Source: Hemerocallis citrina (taxonomy: Eukaryota; Streptophyta; Magnoliopsida; Asparagales; Asphodelaceae). Taken from it: 64,000 nt of DNA. The DNA lies in assembly GCA_017893485.1 (NCBI GenBank), contig CM030363.1:177973744-178037743 (forward strand), read 5' to 3'. A model generated the notes under the pieces. The model was not told the DNA's origin, did not search any database, and worked only from the letters and a program-made list of their open reading frames with translations. The first letter of the stretch is position 1. Every line of letters begins with the position of its first letter. Position numbers and translations under genes: made by a program. Positions 8,211-19,941 of the stretch are shown piece by piece.

Positions 8211-10641
8211 GGGTAGGTTAGGGTTGGCAAACGGGTTGACCGGGTCGGGTCGGGTTGAACCCGTCCGGGTTGGAACCCAACTTGGGCCGGTTCGGGTCGG
8301 GTCCTAGTGGCAACCGGGCCGTGCTGGGTTGTCAGTGCAAAAAGTCGACCCGCCCAACCCGCGAACCCTTCCGCGTCCAACCCGGGTTGGGTCGGGTTGC
8401 GGGTTGGGCCTGGCTAAAGTTAATTTTTTTTTTTAACTTTAAAAAATATGTAATTTTAATAATAATAAAAAAAAGTAATTATAATAATAAGAATCAAAGA
8501 GTAAAATTGCCAAAAAAAAAATGTATATATAATTAATATGATTTCAACTTATACAAGTTTCACAATTTGTAATAAGAAATAAAGATTTTCTATAAATTTG
8601 TTTTATACAATAACAAATTTCTTAGATACAATTTCAATTTTCTTCAATTATCCTAATTTTTAATAACAAACAAAGATTTTATACAATTTTTTATACATTT
8701 ACAATTGTCTTCAATTTGTTGGTCTTCAATTCTTTATTTTGGTTGCTATTGTTGTTGTTGTTGTTCTTCCGGCGAGTTGCTTCCACTTGTAGACGTGTCG
8801 AACGCTACTCCTTGAGTCCTATCTTTGGCCTTCATCCAGTCTTCCGTGTATACGAGCATCTCCAACGATTGAGGCTTCAAGCGATTCCTGTAATCGGTTA
8901 GAACCCTGCCACTTGTAGAAAATGCACTTTCTGAAGCAACTATAGAGACAGGAGAAGTTAGTAGATATTTAGCCATATATTTAAGAATACGATAAGTATG
9001 TTCATGGTCTTTTCACCATTCTAAAATATCTAGTGAAGAAGTAAAACTTTCAGAATCTTGTTGATTATACCAATGTAATTCATTTGGTTGATTAGTCCTA
9101 GCTTTTTTTGATTGAATTTTTGTAAGTAAATTAAATGTGGCATTATCTAATTTATTCTTATTCTTACCTGTGAAAGTAGCAGGAAGAAGTAACTAAGTAG
9201 TAGTACTACTAGATGAAAAACTTCTATCATAATAATCATACAAGTTATTTACTGTCGATTCAAATTTAGCTAAAAATGTTTCGCAATCAATTTCAGATTC
9301 ACCTTCCCCAAGTAAAGTAAAAAATATTCCAATCAAACTCTTCGTACCTTCTAATTTGATATGAGGATCCATCACAGTAGCAATACAATACAACATAGAA
9401 GGAGGATTAAAATACTTCAAAAATTTGGTGTATGCAGGTTTCACAATATCACCAATAAAAGCATCATTAATCATTTCATTGAAAGTTTGCATCATTAGTA
9501 ACTATTGAAATAAAAATGCTACTAAAAGTAGATTCATAAAATTTTGAAAATTTGAAAGTTGCGGTTTTCAAAGGTTCTAAAAATTTTTAACAAAGATTCA
9601 GCATAAAATTTTAACAAAGATTTAATGTACTACTACCCGGATGTGTTGTTTCGGTTGCTTGTGTTTGTGAATCTTCTTCTATGTCTATGTCTCCTACAAA
9701 CTCATCGTGTGTACCAACGTGTTGGGTCATAGGGTACTCTTTAGCGGCCTCATTTTGTGGGACAATTGGAGGCCTACGAGAAGTGCCGGTGAAATCTTGT
9801 CCACTTTGGCTACGGCCGCTACCTCGTGAGCTAGACATGTTGATATAGTAGTGTATGTGAAAAAATTAAATACAATCTAGGCGAGATAAGTTTAAAAAAA
9901 AAAATCTAGAAAACAATAAGAGGGTTGTGAGAGAAGATAAAAAAACTAACAAACAAATATGTTAAAAAAATTATCAAAACAATAAGAGGGTTGTGAAATT
10001 TTGATACCATACTTCTCAGATACTCGTATATAAAATGAGAGTGAAAATAAAAGTAGAAGTAGAAGTAGAAGTCCGGACACTTCTATAGATAGAAAGAGTG
10101 CTTCTTTGTTGGAGCCTTGGAGGAGTTGAAGACTTGAAGACATAGTTGAATGTTGAATTCGATACGATCAGAATTTGTCATTTGATCGTTTCTATGTTGC
10201 TAGCTTCTTTGTTCACAAAATTTGGAATGAATTAAGATTGAATTGAGTAGTAGTAGTAGCGAGAGTAAGAGATTAAGGTGTGGAATTTTTAGTTTGGATT
10301 TAAGGGGTATTTATAGGGAAAAATATAAAATAAAAAAAAAACAAAAAAAAAAACAGCTATAAAAGCCGTTAGGCTCGGTTTCGGCCGTTGGACCCGCGGG
10401 TCGAACGTTTGAACCGTACGGGTCTAACGGTTCGAAACCCGCGGTCGGCCTGCGGGTTCGCGAGCGGGTCGAACACTGTTCACCGGGTCGGGTTCGACGG
10501 GTCCAAATCCATGTTTTAATTACCCGGGTCGACCCGTTTATAATCGCGGGTTCGATCCAAACCCGAACCAACTTCTAACGGGCCGGGTTTGGCGGGCAGG
10601 TCACGGGTCAGCCCGGCCTGATTGCCATCCCTAGGGTAGGT
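8211..10641 (-). mobile_element. hAT transposon copy 1 (internally deleted) with 8-bp TSD
   Basis: The element spans 8219-10633. The left end is TAGGGTTGGCAA and the right end, read inward on minus, is TAGGGATGGCAA. It is flanked by perfect direct repeats GGGTAGGT (8211-8218 and 10634-10641), the 8-bp TSD expected of hAT. Both subterminal regions (8225-8410 and 10370-10620) are dense in CGGGT/ACCCG motifs, the likely transposase-binding sites. The coding strand is minus. Compared with copy 2, about 1 kb of the transposase (BED finger and most of the catalytic core) is missing, so this copy is non-autonomous but has intact ends. Confidence 0.92.
8746..9838 (-). pseudogene. Deleted hAT transposase
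   Basis: On the minus strand, ATG at 9838 opens an N-terminal Ser/Arg/Gln-rich part (MSSSRGSGRSQSGQ) like that of copy 2. It stops near 9611, where a junction joins it to the C-terminal half: 9495-9193 (MMQTFNEMINDAFIGDIVKP to YDYYDRSF) and 8976-8746 with the hATC dimerisation motif (LTSPVSIVASESAFSTSGRV, then LTDYRNRLKP) and a poly-Gln tail. The Asp residues of the hAT DDE core are within the deletion. The junction carries the phrase AATCTTTGTTAAAA twice (near 9550-9630), suggesting repair-mediated deletion. The retained hATC part is well preserved. Confidence 0.85.
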
Positions 10642-10650
10642 ATGGCATTG

Positions 10651-10940
10651 TTGGTGTGGAACAGTTTTTTTTTTTTTTGATTATACTGGGTTCCATCCCC
10701 CTCTTTGGGTCAGACTAATCCCAGTCCCGTGACAAGGAGCCCCAACCTTTGGTTGGGTTTGTGCGCCAGCCCATCTAGCATAGCGGTCACTGGCCACCCA
10801 GAGGTATTTAATCCCCATCTATGGGAACCGTAGGGTTCGAACCCAGGATCTTGGAGGAGCACACTCCAAGTCCCATCGCTCTTACCACTAGGCCACTTGT
10901 GGTGGTTTTGGTGGTTTTGGTGTGGAACAGTTATAATAAC
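10651..10940 (-). mobile_element. tRNA-derived SINE with 14-bp TSD
   Basis: The SINE body is 10665-10926 on the minus strand. The 3' A-tail appears as a T-run at 10665-10678. Reading on minus, GGCCTAGTGGTAAGAGCG is a pol III A box, and GGTTCGAACCC (centred near 10838) is a B box, at normal A-B spacing. It is flanked by perfect direct repeats TTGGTGTGGAACAG (10651-10664 and 10927-10940). It has no coding capacity. It lies 17 bp beyond the hAT element in the RABC downstream flank. Confidence 0.9.
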
Positions 10941-11296
10941 CTTATTAGAGAAGACAAGTTTTATACAGTGTATTCTTTTTGCAAGTCGAAGATATGCGTT
11001 TCGGTTAAGAAAAAATAATGAATCATAATACAAACACGTCATGTTAAAAAAGTTATATACTTACTGCAATCAGACAGTTCCAAGCAGTACAAACATCTGA
11101 TAATTCTGACCCGATACGCAGAGACAGTACATATTTCATACCATAATCCAAACCGACGTGCAAGGGGCCAAATGAAAACAGAAGCCAACCTAGTTCTTTC
11201 AGGTACAAAAACCTATAGACAAGGAGACGAGGATGATGGATCGATGCCCATCCCAGCCACAAAGTGACCTATGTCGTTTCCTGTGTATTTATCTCT
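10941..11296 (-). other. Flank with one exon-like block of unknown identity
   Basis: On minus, 11200-11065 is open and reads WLLFSFGPLHVGLDYGMKYV then LSLRIGSELSDVCTAWNCLI, ending at a consensus donor GTAAGTAT (11064 down). The sequence looks protein-coding but I cannot name the family. It is either a captured exon or part of a convergent gene downstream of RABC. The rest shows nothing. Confidence 0.4.
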
Positions 11297-11818
11297 TGTT
11301 GATGTGGGTAAAAATTACACTCAATCAGGACCGTACAATCTCAACATGCATCCACAAGATTTTAAGAGCAGTAATTTCACGTTTGTAGCAGGCATGCTAG
11401 AAGAACATGGGTCTCCTTTAGGTCCATCAGCTCACTCAAATAAGCAATTAGGGCTCGCTTACAGTCTAACAAATGGGAATTTCCAGCTAAACACAGCTGT
11501 CAGTCAAATCCCCCAAATCAGGGATTGAACAACTAATTTTTCAATAACATATTCTTTGCAATCTGGCTCACCCTTCAAGGTCTATAAATACTTCTATCTC
11601 TCCACCATTAAGAGATAAACAAGATTTGCCACTAAACCCTAGCTCTCATTTACTAGTTACTGACTTGACTGTCGAGGGTCTGTCACCGGGAAAACTCTCT
11701 TGTTCCAGGCTTTTTGCATGTTTTTGCGGCCAGCAATCATCGCAACCACCATCGGATCCACAAATTCACTTAAATACTAGCCTCTCATCTATATCAGATC
11801 GACGGTTGCGATCTGAGA

Positions 11819-14800
11819 AGGGATGGCAAACGGATCGGGTCGACCCGCGACCCGCCCGTGTAACCCGGCCCGCGAAACCACGGTTCGGGTTCAGGTCGAA
11901 CCCGTTAATGTTAACGGGTCGACCCGGATCGCGAAATTAGCGAATCCAACCCGTATAACCCGGCCCGGTAACTCGCGAAAAAGGAGCCAACCCGCCCACC
12001 AACCCATGGGTTGCGAACCATTTGACCCGTACGGGTCAAACGTTCGACCTGCTCCGGGTCGACCGTTGACCCGCGGGTCCAACGGTCGCTGACCGTTATT
12101 GTTCACCAGAGAGCCGTTGGAACGGCTCTTTTAGCCGTTTTTGGTGTTTTTTTTTGTTTTTTTTTTGTTTTTTTTAATTATATTTTTACCCTATAAATAC
12201 CCCCAAAACTCAAACAAAAAATTCACACCTTACTCTTTTGCTCTCTCTACTATTATTACTCAATTCATTTCAATTTGTGAACAATTGAACAAACAAGGTA
12301 GCAAGACATATACACGATCAAATTCCGATCGTATCGAACTCAAAATTCAACGTCTTCAAGTCTTCAACTCTCCTCCAACTCCAAGTGATCAAGTCTTCAA
12401 CTCTCCTTCAAGCTCTCCTCAAGTCTTCAATTCCGGATTTCTACTTCAACTTCTATTCTTATTTTCATGGGTTTTTTTATATACGCGTATTAACGATAAA
12501 CGGTATCAAAATTTCATATCTCTCTTCTTCTATTTTTTTTTTTTGTAGTTATAATTTTTGGTATCTTATTTGTTTGTTGGTTTTTTGATCTTCTCGCTCA
12601 TAACCCTCTTGTTTTCTAGTTTTTTTTTGTAACTTATCGCCCCTATATTGTGTGTTTTTTTTTACATACACTACTACATATCAACATGTCTAGATCACGC
12701 GGTAGCGGTCGTAGCCAAAGTGGACAAGATTCCACCAGCACTTTTCGTAGGCCACCAATTGTCCCACATAATGAGCCCGCCGAAGAGTACAATGATCCCC
12801 CAACCCAACAATGGGGTACACACGATGAGTTTGTAGGAGACATACAATTAGAAGAAGAACCACAACAACAAGCAACCGAAACAACACAACCCACTAGTGG
12901 TAGAAAAAGTAGAGGGGAAAATGGTGATTGGCATAAATTTTACAATTATATTCTGGACGAAAATTTTCTAGGTGTAGGTTTGAAAGTTTGTAAAACATGT
13001 TCTAAGCAATACAAATGGAAGAGGGGTGAGGGCACGAGTACAATTAAGCGACCTATCCTAAGTGTGCATAAAGAACTTTTTGTTGACCTACCCGACCAAC
13101 AAAAAATTCACCCTAGGACCGGTCTAGTTGATAGCCACCCTATGATCCCAATCTTGTTCGTCAGGAAATGGCCCGATTAGTAATAAAGGAAGAGTTACCA
13201 TTTTTCTATCACGAGAGTAGGGTCTTGGAAAATTTTAATGAAACCGCCTTAAACTCTCATTTTATAAGAATCCCTAGAATTACTTGCAAATCGAATTGTT
13301 TTAAAATGTACAATGAAATGAAGGACGCTTTGATTGTAATTTTATGGAGTTTAACTTTGGATTGTTGGACGGGTTGCAACAATATTCCAATGATGGAAAT
13401 AACCTGTCATTGGATCGACAGTGATTGGATTCTTCAAAAAAGAATCATATCACTTGCCGCGTTGCCCTATCCCCATGGTGGCATTGAAATAGTAAATCGT
13501 ATTTTAGAAATTTGTGATGTTTTTCATATGCGCGATAAAATTATGTGTATAAGTTTTGATAATGCATCAATTAGTATTTCAAAAACCGCATTAAACCCTC
13601 CATCTGACAATATTTTTCATGTTAGATGTGCATGTCATATTTTAAATTTATGTGTTCAAGATGCATTAAAAATAGCGGAACCATATCTATTTAAAATTAG
13701 AAATTGTGTACATTTTATTGCATTAAGTGGCACTATATTACAAGAATGGAAAAATTGGTGTAGGATTTCAAATGTACCTTTTAGAAAATTTTCAAAAGAT
13801 TTTAAACACGGATGGAACTCTACTTTTGATTTACCACAGGTTGTTACCGAATATAAAGCATGTATAAATGATTTTTGTATCGCAAAAAGTATGCCAAATT
13901 TTGAAATGACTCCCCCTGATTGGTATTTTGCCGAATCTTTGTGAAATTTTTAGAACCTTTTAAAACCACAACTTTCAAATTTTCAAAATCATATGAATCT
14001 ACTTCTAGTAACATTTTTATTTCAATAGTTACTATGATGCAAACTTTTAAAGAAATGTTAGATGATGCTTTTGTCGGTGATATTGTCAAACCTGCATACA
14101 CAAAGTTTTTGAAGTATATTAATCCTCCTCCTATGTTGTTTTGTGTTGCTACCATTATGGATCCTCTATCAAATTAGAAGGTACTAAGAGTTTGATTGAA
14201 ATGTTTTTTTTAATTTACTTGGTGATGATGATAAAGAAATTGATTGCGCTTCTTTTTTAGTTAAATTTGAATCTACATTAAATAACTTGTATGATTATTA
14301 TGATAGATCTTTTGCTTCTAGTAGTACAACTTCTGTAGTTAGTTCTTCTTTTACTACTTCTAAAGGTAAGGGTAAGAGTAAATTTGATGATAGAATATTT
14401 AATTTATTTGCACAAATTCAATAAAAAAAAACCTAGGACTAATCAACCAAATGAATTAAATTGGTATAACCAACATGATTCTGAGTGTTTTAGTTCTTCA
14501 CTAGATATTTTACATTGGTGGAAATACCATGAACACACTTATAGTATTCTTGGATATATGGCTAAAGATCTACTAACTCCTCCTGTCTCTATAGTTGCTT
14601 CTGAAAGTGCAATTTTCTACAAGTGACAGGGTTCTAACTGATTACAGGAATCGCTTGAAGCCCCAATCGTTAGAGATGCTCGTTTGCACAGAAGACTGGC
14701 TGAAGGCTGAAGATAGGACACAAGGAAAAGCATTATCTACGTCCACAAGTGGGAGCAACTAGCCGGAAGAACAACAACAACAACAACAATAGCAACCAAA

Positions 14801-15355
14801 ATGAAGAATTCAAGACCAACAACAACAAGTCAATAACAACAAATTGAAGGCCATCAAATTGAAGACAATTGTAAATATATAAAAAATTGTATTAAATCTT
14901 TGCTTGTTATTTCAAATTAGGAAAATTGAAGTAAATTGAAATTGTATATAAAAAATTTGGTAGTGTATAAAATAAATTTGTAGAAAATCTTTATTTCTTA
15001 TTACGAATTGTGAAACTTGTATAACTTGAAATCATATGAATAATATATCATTTTTTTTTGGCAATTTCACTCTTTCAATCTTATTATTATTATTACGATT
15101 TTTAATGTTTATTATTAAAGTTACTTTTTTTAAAAGTAAAAAAAAAGAAAAAAAACTTAACTCTCTAACTGGGCCAACCCGCGACCCGGGTTGGACCCGA
15201 AAGGGTTCACGGGTTGGGCAGGTCACGAATTCAGCTCTTTGACCCAGCCCGGCCCGGCCCGGTTAAGCCTCCGACCCGATCCGAACCCGCCCAAGTCAAC
15301 CTTCAACCCGGGCAGGTCCAACCCGACCCGGCCCGATCGACCCGAATGCCAACCC
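11819..15355 (+). mobile_element. hAT transposon copy 2 (near full length)
   Basis: The left end is AGGGATGGCAA; the right end read inward is GGGTTGGCAT. The flanks ATCTGAGA (11811-11818) and ATCTGGGC (15356-15363) agree at 6 of 8 positions, an aged TSD. The first 290 bp and the last 190 bp are rich in ACCCG/CGGGT, as in copy 1. It carries a transposase reading frame on the plus strand broken by frameshifts. At 3.5 kb it has the usual length for an autonomous hAT. It is the same family as copy 1 but in the opposite orientation, inserted in the U5/R region of a Tat LTR. Confidence 0.88.
12686..14763 (+). pseudogene. hAT transposase, frameshifted (BED finger, RNase-H-like core, hATC)
   Basis: ATG at 12686 starts MSRSRGSGRSQSGQ. 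A BED-type zinc finger follows at about residues 90-140 (W-H-K-F, C-K-T-C, then TSTIKRPILSVH). The frame shifts near 13170, then 13168-13944 carries the catalytic core, with SLTLDCWTG, THWIDSDW-like CHWIDSDW, CISFDNAS and HVRCACHILNLCVQD, all hallmarks of hAT transposases including two of the conserved Asp residues. Further breaks occur near 13944, 14177 and 14400. The hATC motif TPPVSIVASESA is at 14578-14615, where a frameshift occurs in the following Phe-Ser-Thr segment. The last frame ends at TAG 14761-14763. The protein would bind its ends in the nucleus and cut and paste the element, but this copy is inactive. Confidence 0.87.
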
Positions 15356-15426
15356 ATCTGGGCTTTCCACATAAATACAAGAACTCATCATCTGTTGCTT
15401 CTACATTGAAAAAAGGAGCATCAAAT

Positions 15427-15441
15427 TGGCATCATCTGTAG
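15427..15441 (+). other. Primer-binding site of a Tat-type element
   Basis: TGGCATCATCTGTAG lies about 20 bp after the LTR end. It is a decayed form of the TGGCGCCGTCTGTGG site found in plant Tat elements and seen intact on the minus strand at 38176-38191. Confidence 0.6.
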
Positions 15442-15564
15442 AAAAGCAAAGATCCAGCCTCCTACTCAGATCATCGATCTTAGGAGCCTCCTCCTACCAA
15501 GGCAACCAAAGCCAAGAAAACGACTGCCGTAAGTCACGAGGCTGATCCTCTGCCTTTTCTTCTG

Positions 15565-16100
15565 GTGCACCCCTCCCGCAGCAGGGTTGCCACTCAAGGG
15601 TCGCAACGACAATGCTCGGAATGTCGACCTGAACCCCAAATTTTCGAAGGTCGAGGTCGTGCCCTTACGACCTCTCGCTCAGTCAGCCGGGGGGCGAAAC
15701 GCTATAGAGGGTCGGACCTCCGGAACCTCATCAATACCCGACAGCAGGAGGAAGACCTCCACCACCGAATTGAACGCTCCCGCAATCAGGGGCCCTATTC
15801 GAAGCGCCAGAGGAGACGAAGAAGCATCTTCCCCACTGGTCGGAGAAGGGAGCAGAGTCCCACTTCGGTCAATCGGCAGGAGCCAAGGCTTAAAATGGAA
15901 GAGGGAGCCCTTGTGACCAAAGCCGAATTAAAGAACTTTCGAGATGATATTCTACAGACTCTTTGTCGAGAGCCTATGCAAGGTCGGTAGCGGAGTCCCC
16001 CTCGTACCGGAGTCTTCCATGTTGAGGAGTCTTATGGGTCAACCCGATCCGAGGGACTAAAAGATGAGGTGTTTAAACGCCTTCAGCATATGGAAGACCA
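15565..16100 (+). pseudogene. N-terminal gag remnant of a Tat-type Gypsy element
   Basis: An open frame 15565-15990 encodes an Arg/Gln/Glu-rich protein containing DLRNLINTRQQEEDLHHRIE and KAELKNFRDDIL, resembling the disordered, basic N-terminal gag region of Tat retrotransposons. It stops at TAG 15988-15990, and similarity continues in other frames to about 16100. The gag core domain, zinc knuckle and all of pol are missing. In normal elements gag coats genomic RNA in the virus-like particle. Confidence 0.6.
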
Positions 16101-16140
16101 CCTCGTCTGGGTAGGGCAATAGGAGAGGCAGCAAAAAAGG

Positions 16141-16700
16141 GGTTACCGGTCAATATGCTTTCGGATCGGATACTGATCGGATATTGGCTGTTCCAACATC
16201 CGTATTCGCATTTCAAAAACAGATTTGGATATGGATACGGATATGACTCGGAAAAATCATATCTATATCCACAAATTTCAAATTCTGATGCAAATTAAAA
16301 ACGGTCTACCGGATGACGGATACGAATTCAGATATCAAACATATAGTTTTTGCTATATTTTTTTCCTTAACTAGTACTTAGATATGTATATCACTGAATT
16401 GCGGGAATCAATTTTTATATCTAATCACACAATGGATATCAACACAACAAAAGAAGTTAAGGAAAATTTATTGCATATATGTATATCTCGTATAAAAGAG
16501 AATATAATACGCATTTACATGTCTATTTGCATAAGGTTTGAACCTAACTTCTTTAAATTTTTTGCCAAGATGAGAATGCAATAATGAACAAGACAACACT
16601 TGGAGTTGCAAATTTACAATTGTGATGATGCAGCCAACAATGAAAAATGCTCTGAAAATAATGCAAGAGAGTATACATCATGTTGCTGCTTATTTCAATA
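16141..16700. other. Unassigned stretch, rich in GGATAC/GGATAT words
   Basis: 16150-16340 repeats GGATACGGATAT-like words on both strands, a composition seen at ends of some plant DNA transposons, but no terminal inverted repeat or TSD could be fixed. 16341-16700 is AT-rich with no recognised feature. It may be the truncated 3' side of the preceding Tat remnant. Confidence 0.35.
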
Positions 16701-17393
16701 TGGGAGCAAACAAATGATATAAGTATGAGTTCATTAAGAACAATAAACAACTGACCTTTTTGACTTTCACCGATGTTGACTGCTTCTAACTAATGTTGAC
16801 TTCTGGATATGGCTCGTTTACACCGTTGGATCTGATCTTGATGGCGACGATCACTCCAATTGACCTACAAAAGTATGAAACACCAGAGTTGATCTCAGCG
16901 ACAGACCCTCCAACGCTCAAATCAGAACTCAATAATAGAAAGAGACCTTTTTGGAAGCAAAATACTGATTACCTGGTTCTTATGGAGGTATGGAGTATTT
17001 ATAGTCGCTTTGAGGGTAAGTTTCAAGATAATGATTTATCTCTACTTCACGGTGTTTTTGGATTGAATTGATTATCTTGCCTTCATAAAGAGATAAGGGT
17101 GGTTGTGGAGATTGAGTTAAAACTTTTCTCATGATAAGAGCTATAATTTTTGAACCGTCACTTATGGATAATCATTAGTTTAAATCATATTTAAATAATA
17201 TGAACTCATTTATATTGGGCGGTTATGACAACCCAGTAATACAAATCCGTTTTGGGCTATTGGGCTTGAGAGATGCCCAATTTTCGTTCATAGACCCGTT
17301 GCTAGAGAAATTTACCATTTTACCCTGGAGAGATTTAAGATCCATGCCCGATTTGAATGGTCCTGATTTGGTTCTATTTTTACTAATATCACA
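16701..17393 (-). repeat. Tat copy 1, 3' LTR
   Basis: 693 bp, nearly collinear with 38215-38903. On minus it starts TGTGATAT and ends GCTCCCA. A TATA box (CTATAAATACTCC on minus) lies at about 17000. Shared landmarks on plus include TTTGACTTTCACCGATGTTG, CGACAGA(C/T)CCTCC and CATTTATATTGGGCGGTTATGAC. Open frames here are LTR sequence, not genes. A purine tract (GAGTAGGGGC on minus) lies directly upstream. Confidence 0.85.
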
Positions 17394-17410
17394 AGCCCCT
17401 ACTCCTGAAG
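17394..17410 (-). other. Polypurine tract of Tat copy 1
   Basis: On minus, AGGAGTAGGGGCT abuts the start of the 3' LTR, the expected place for plus-strand DNA priming. Confidence 0.5.
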
Positions 17411-17826
17411 ACTGAATTTCATAGCCTTTGAAAAGTAATTTTCCCAATTTTAATGGTTTACAGTACGTATCGAAGTTGTCAGAAAAGTTTGGATCTTGCT
17501 CGAGGTGTAACGATGTCATTCTGAGCTTGTAAAAACCCAAAAATATTTTTAGAATTTTCTAGATTTTCTGTGACTTTTCGAGATTTCTCTGAATTTTTTC
17601 CTATTTTAAATCATTTTTCTAAATTTTAATTCAATTTTCGTAATTTAATAATTGATTTTTGAAAATTTTAATTAATTATTCTAAATTAATATTTATTTTT
17701 TTATGAATTTAAAAATCTTTTTTCTGAAATTTTTAAATAATTAAGTCGATTTAATAATTAGGAATTAATTAAATATCTAATGATGTGGCGAAATCTGGAG
17801 CTTTGATCGTGACGTGGCACGAAATT

Positions 17827-18076
17827 GATGGAAATCCGACGGTCAAGAGCATGGTGTTGACCGTTGACCAGTCAACGCTTTCGCGCTTAATAAGGTCGGG
17901 CGCGCGTTTGTTCGGCGTATGCCCCCCGAACTAACGTGGCGGGCTGCAACAATGACACTTAGTGTTGACCCGTCAACGTTGACCATTGACCCGATCAACC
18001 TCTTTTTTTTCTTCTTTTTCCTTGGATCGAATCATAGCCATTGATCAAGACTTGAAACGAAAATTATGGAGATCGG
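17827..18076. repeat. Left arm of a 250-bp inverted repeat
   Basis: The reverse complement of this arm matches 18221-18259 plus 25572-25782, with the Athila insertion splitting the right arm. Diagnostic matches include GATGGAAATCCGACGGTCAAG, TTGTTCGGCG-ATGCCCCCCGAACTAA, GTGGCGGGCTGC and ATCGAATCATAGCCATTGATC. The spacer is 144 bp (18077-18220). The region is dense in TTGAC/GTCAA words. It lies in the 3' UTR of Tat copy 1. Confidence 0.7.
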
Positions 18077-18259
18077 ACAGTGTGAAAATTTATTGAGCGA
18101 TGACATGGCGGGCTGTAGCGATGACACACGGCGTTGAATTCGGGCACCTAAAATTCGTCCCTGACCCAAACAAGTGCAAACACCGTTGACCGGTCAACGG
18201 TCAACGAATTTTCGCACCATCCGATCTCTGCGGATTTCGTTCCAAGTTTGATCAATGGC

Positions 18260-19941
18260 TGATGTGAATTTTTGCTAGTGTACAAAATCGCAACTAGTAT
18301 AGTTAAGTGAAAAAAGTGTCGAACCCACAAGGACTAATTATTTTATTGAGTACCAAAATTACTAGATTAACTACTATTTTGAAAATCGAAATTAATAAAG
18401 AAAGCAACTAATTTAAATTAATCTAAAGAACTAACTAAATTAATTAAGAGAAGCGGAATGTGAAATTTTGTTGTTTGTTAATGGCAAAATTAATTCTAGG
18501 GCTTTTGATTTCATCTAGTTAATCCCACACAAATGATAATTACATTTGAATAAAGAATTTATTTTTCCAAGTTGTAGACCGAAATCCCCAATTTATTCAA
18601 TCTTTCTCTCGAACAACACAAAAAATATATCCAACTAACAGTTTGTCATAGTTCATGCACAAATTTAATTAATTGAAGACTCATTAAGTTCTGTGGATTT
18701 CTTAACGATCACATCAATCGCGGTAAATCATCTCTAATTTCGCTCAATTAATGGTGTTTAATTTTATAGCTCTAAATCACAAATTAGCTCTCGGTCTCTC
18801 CATGATCCAATAAATCATACAATAGTTAGCCAAACAATTGTAAGCATTAAGAACAAAAATCAAACACACAACCAAGGAAAAATAGAAAAATAATATGGAA
18901 TTAAAATTGTGTTCCCAAAACTAGGCTACAGCGAAGCCCTAGAAAAATAAATTTAGTTCATAATGGTTTTGCAACTAACAAACATTGTCTTGGATTGCAT
19001 TATAAAAAATTAGATAAAGAAAAGAGATACAAAAAGAGACTGCTTTTTAAAAGAAATTGCAAACCGAACAACCTCGATAAGCGTGCCCAAACAAGTCCTT
19101 CTCTCTCCTTTCTATCTGGCCTGAGCCGTTTCTGTCTCGATCCACGTGTGCCCGCCACGTCAGCCACCTCGTTCCTGGCGCCGCCAACTTAGCAAAAACA
19201 GAGAGCAGGTCTGTTCTCGTGGGACGCGCCGCAAGCCAGGTCAACGTCGACGTCGCCTCCTGCTGATGTCACCACCTCGATCCGCGCTCCAAAGCACAGA
19301 GCTGACCCTTTCCTTTCTCCTGCTCTTCTCTCTGTCTGCGTCCCTTCTTTTTAAAATTTTTTTATTTATATTTGTAGTCAACCGTCTTGTTTTTTTCGTA
19401 TGGCGTGCGTCTCTTCTCTTCTTGTCTTGTCTTCTATTTATAGGCATGGGAAGGGTGATTTAGGGTTTACTTTTACAGAAAACCCTCCTATTCTTTATTT
19501 ATTTGTTTCTTCTCTTTCTCTTTTTTTTTCTTCAAACACGTGCTGCACACACAAAATAAAATCAGAAATTAGGATTTAAAAATAAAAAATAAAATAATTA
19601 GTTTAAAATTAATTAAACTAACTAAAAATCATATTAGCTCATTTAAACCCTTTTAAAAATATTTATTGCATTTTCACCCTCCATTGGCAATTAAAATTTA
19701 TATCTTGCATTTCACACGGCAAAATTATGAGATTTTAAAAAAATCAACAAAACAATAAAATTTAATAAATCATTCTGTTGTTTTGAATATTCACATTTTG
19801 CATCAAAAATCTTATTCCTTAAAAACTAATTAATTACTTGAAATCTATGGAAATAAAATGAATTATACACAATATAGACGAATACAAGCAATTTTTATAG
19901 GTAAATGAGTACAAATATTTATATAAAAGTTAGACACATCA
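18260..19941 (-). repeat. Athila LTR A (3' LTR)
   Basis: 1682 bp, collinear with LTR B. A TATA box (CCTATAAATAGAAG on minus) lies at about 19432-19445. It starts TGATGTGAATTTTTG on plus and ends GACACATCA. A few short indels separate it from B. Confidence 0.92.

Larger units (their letters stand above)
11297..15405 (+). mobile_element. Tat-type Gypsy 5' LTR, split by hAT copy 2
   Basis: The LTR probably starts TGTTGATGTG at 11297 and ends CTTCTACA at 15405, with the hAT 11819-15355 (plus one copy of its TSD) inserted, leaving about 0.56 kb. The U3 has a TATA box (TATAAATACTTC at 11582), followed by AGAGATAAACAAG and the phrase TTACTGACTTGACTGTCGAG, typical of the R/U5 of plant Tat LTRs. A primer-binding site and gag remnant follow. 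The 3' part of the element is not recognisable beyond about 16140, so no TSD can be tested. Confidence 0.6.

Noticed and set aside
8192..8536. Overlapping Arg/Pro/Gly-rich frames in GC-rich DNA (also at 10.3-10.6, 11.8-12.1 and 15.2-15.4 kb)
   Set aside because: These are translations of the ACCCG/CGGGT-rich hAT ends, open by composition on both strands.
10665..10926. A functional tRNA gene suggested by A and B boxes
   Set aside because: No cloverleaf acceptor stem can be formed, and the A-tail and long TSD identify a SINE.
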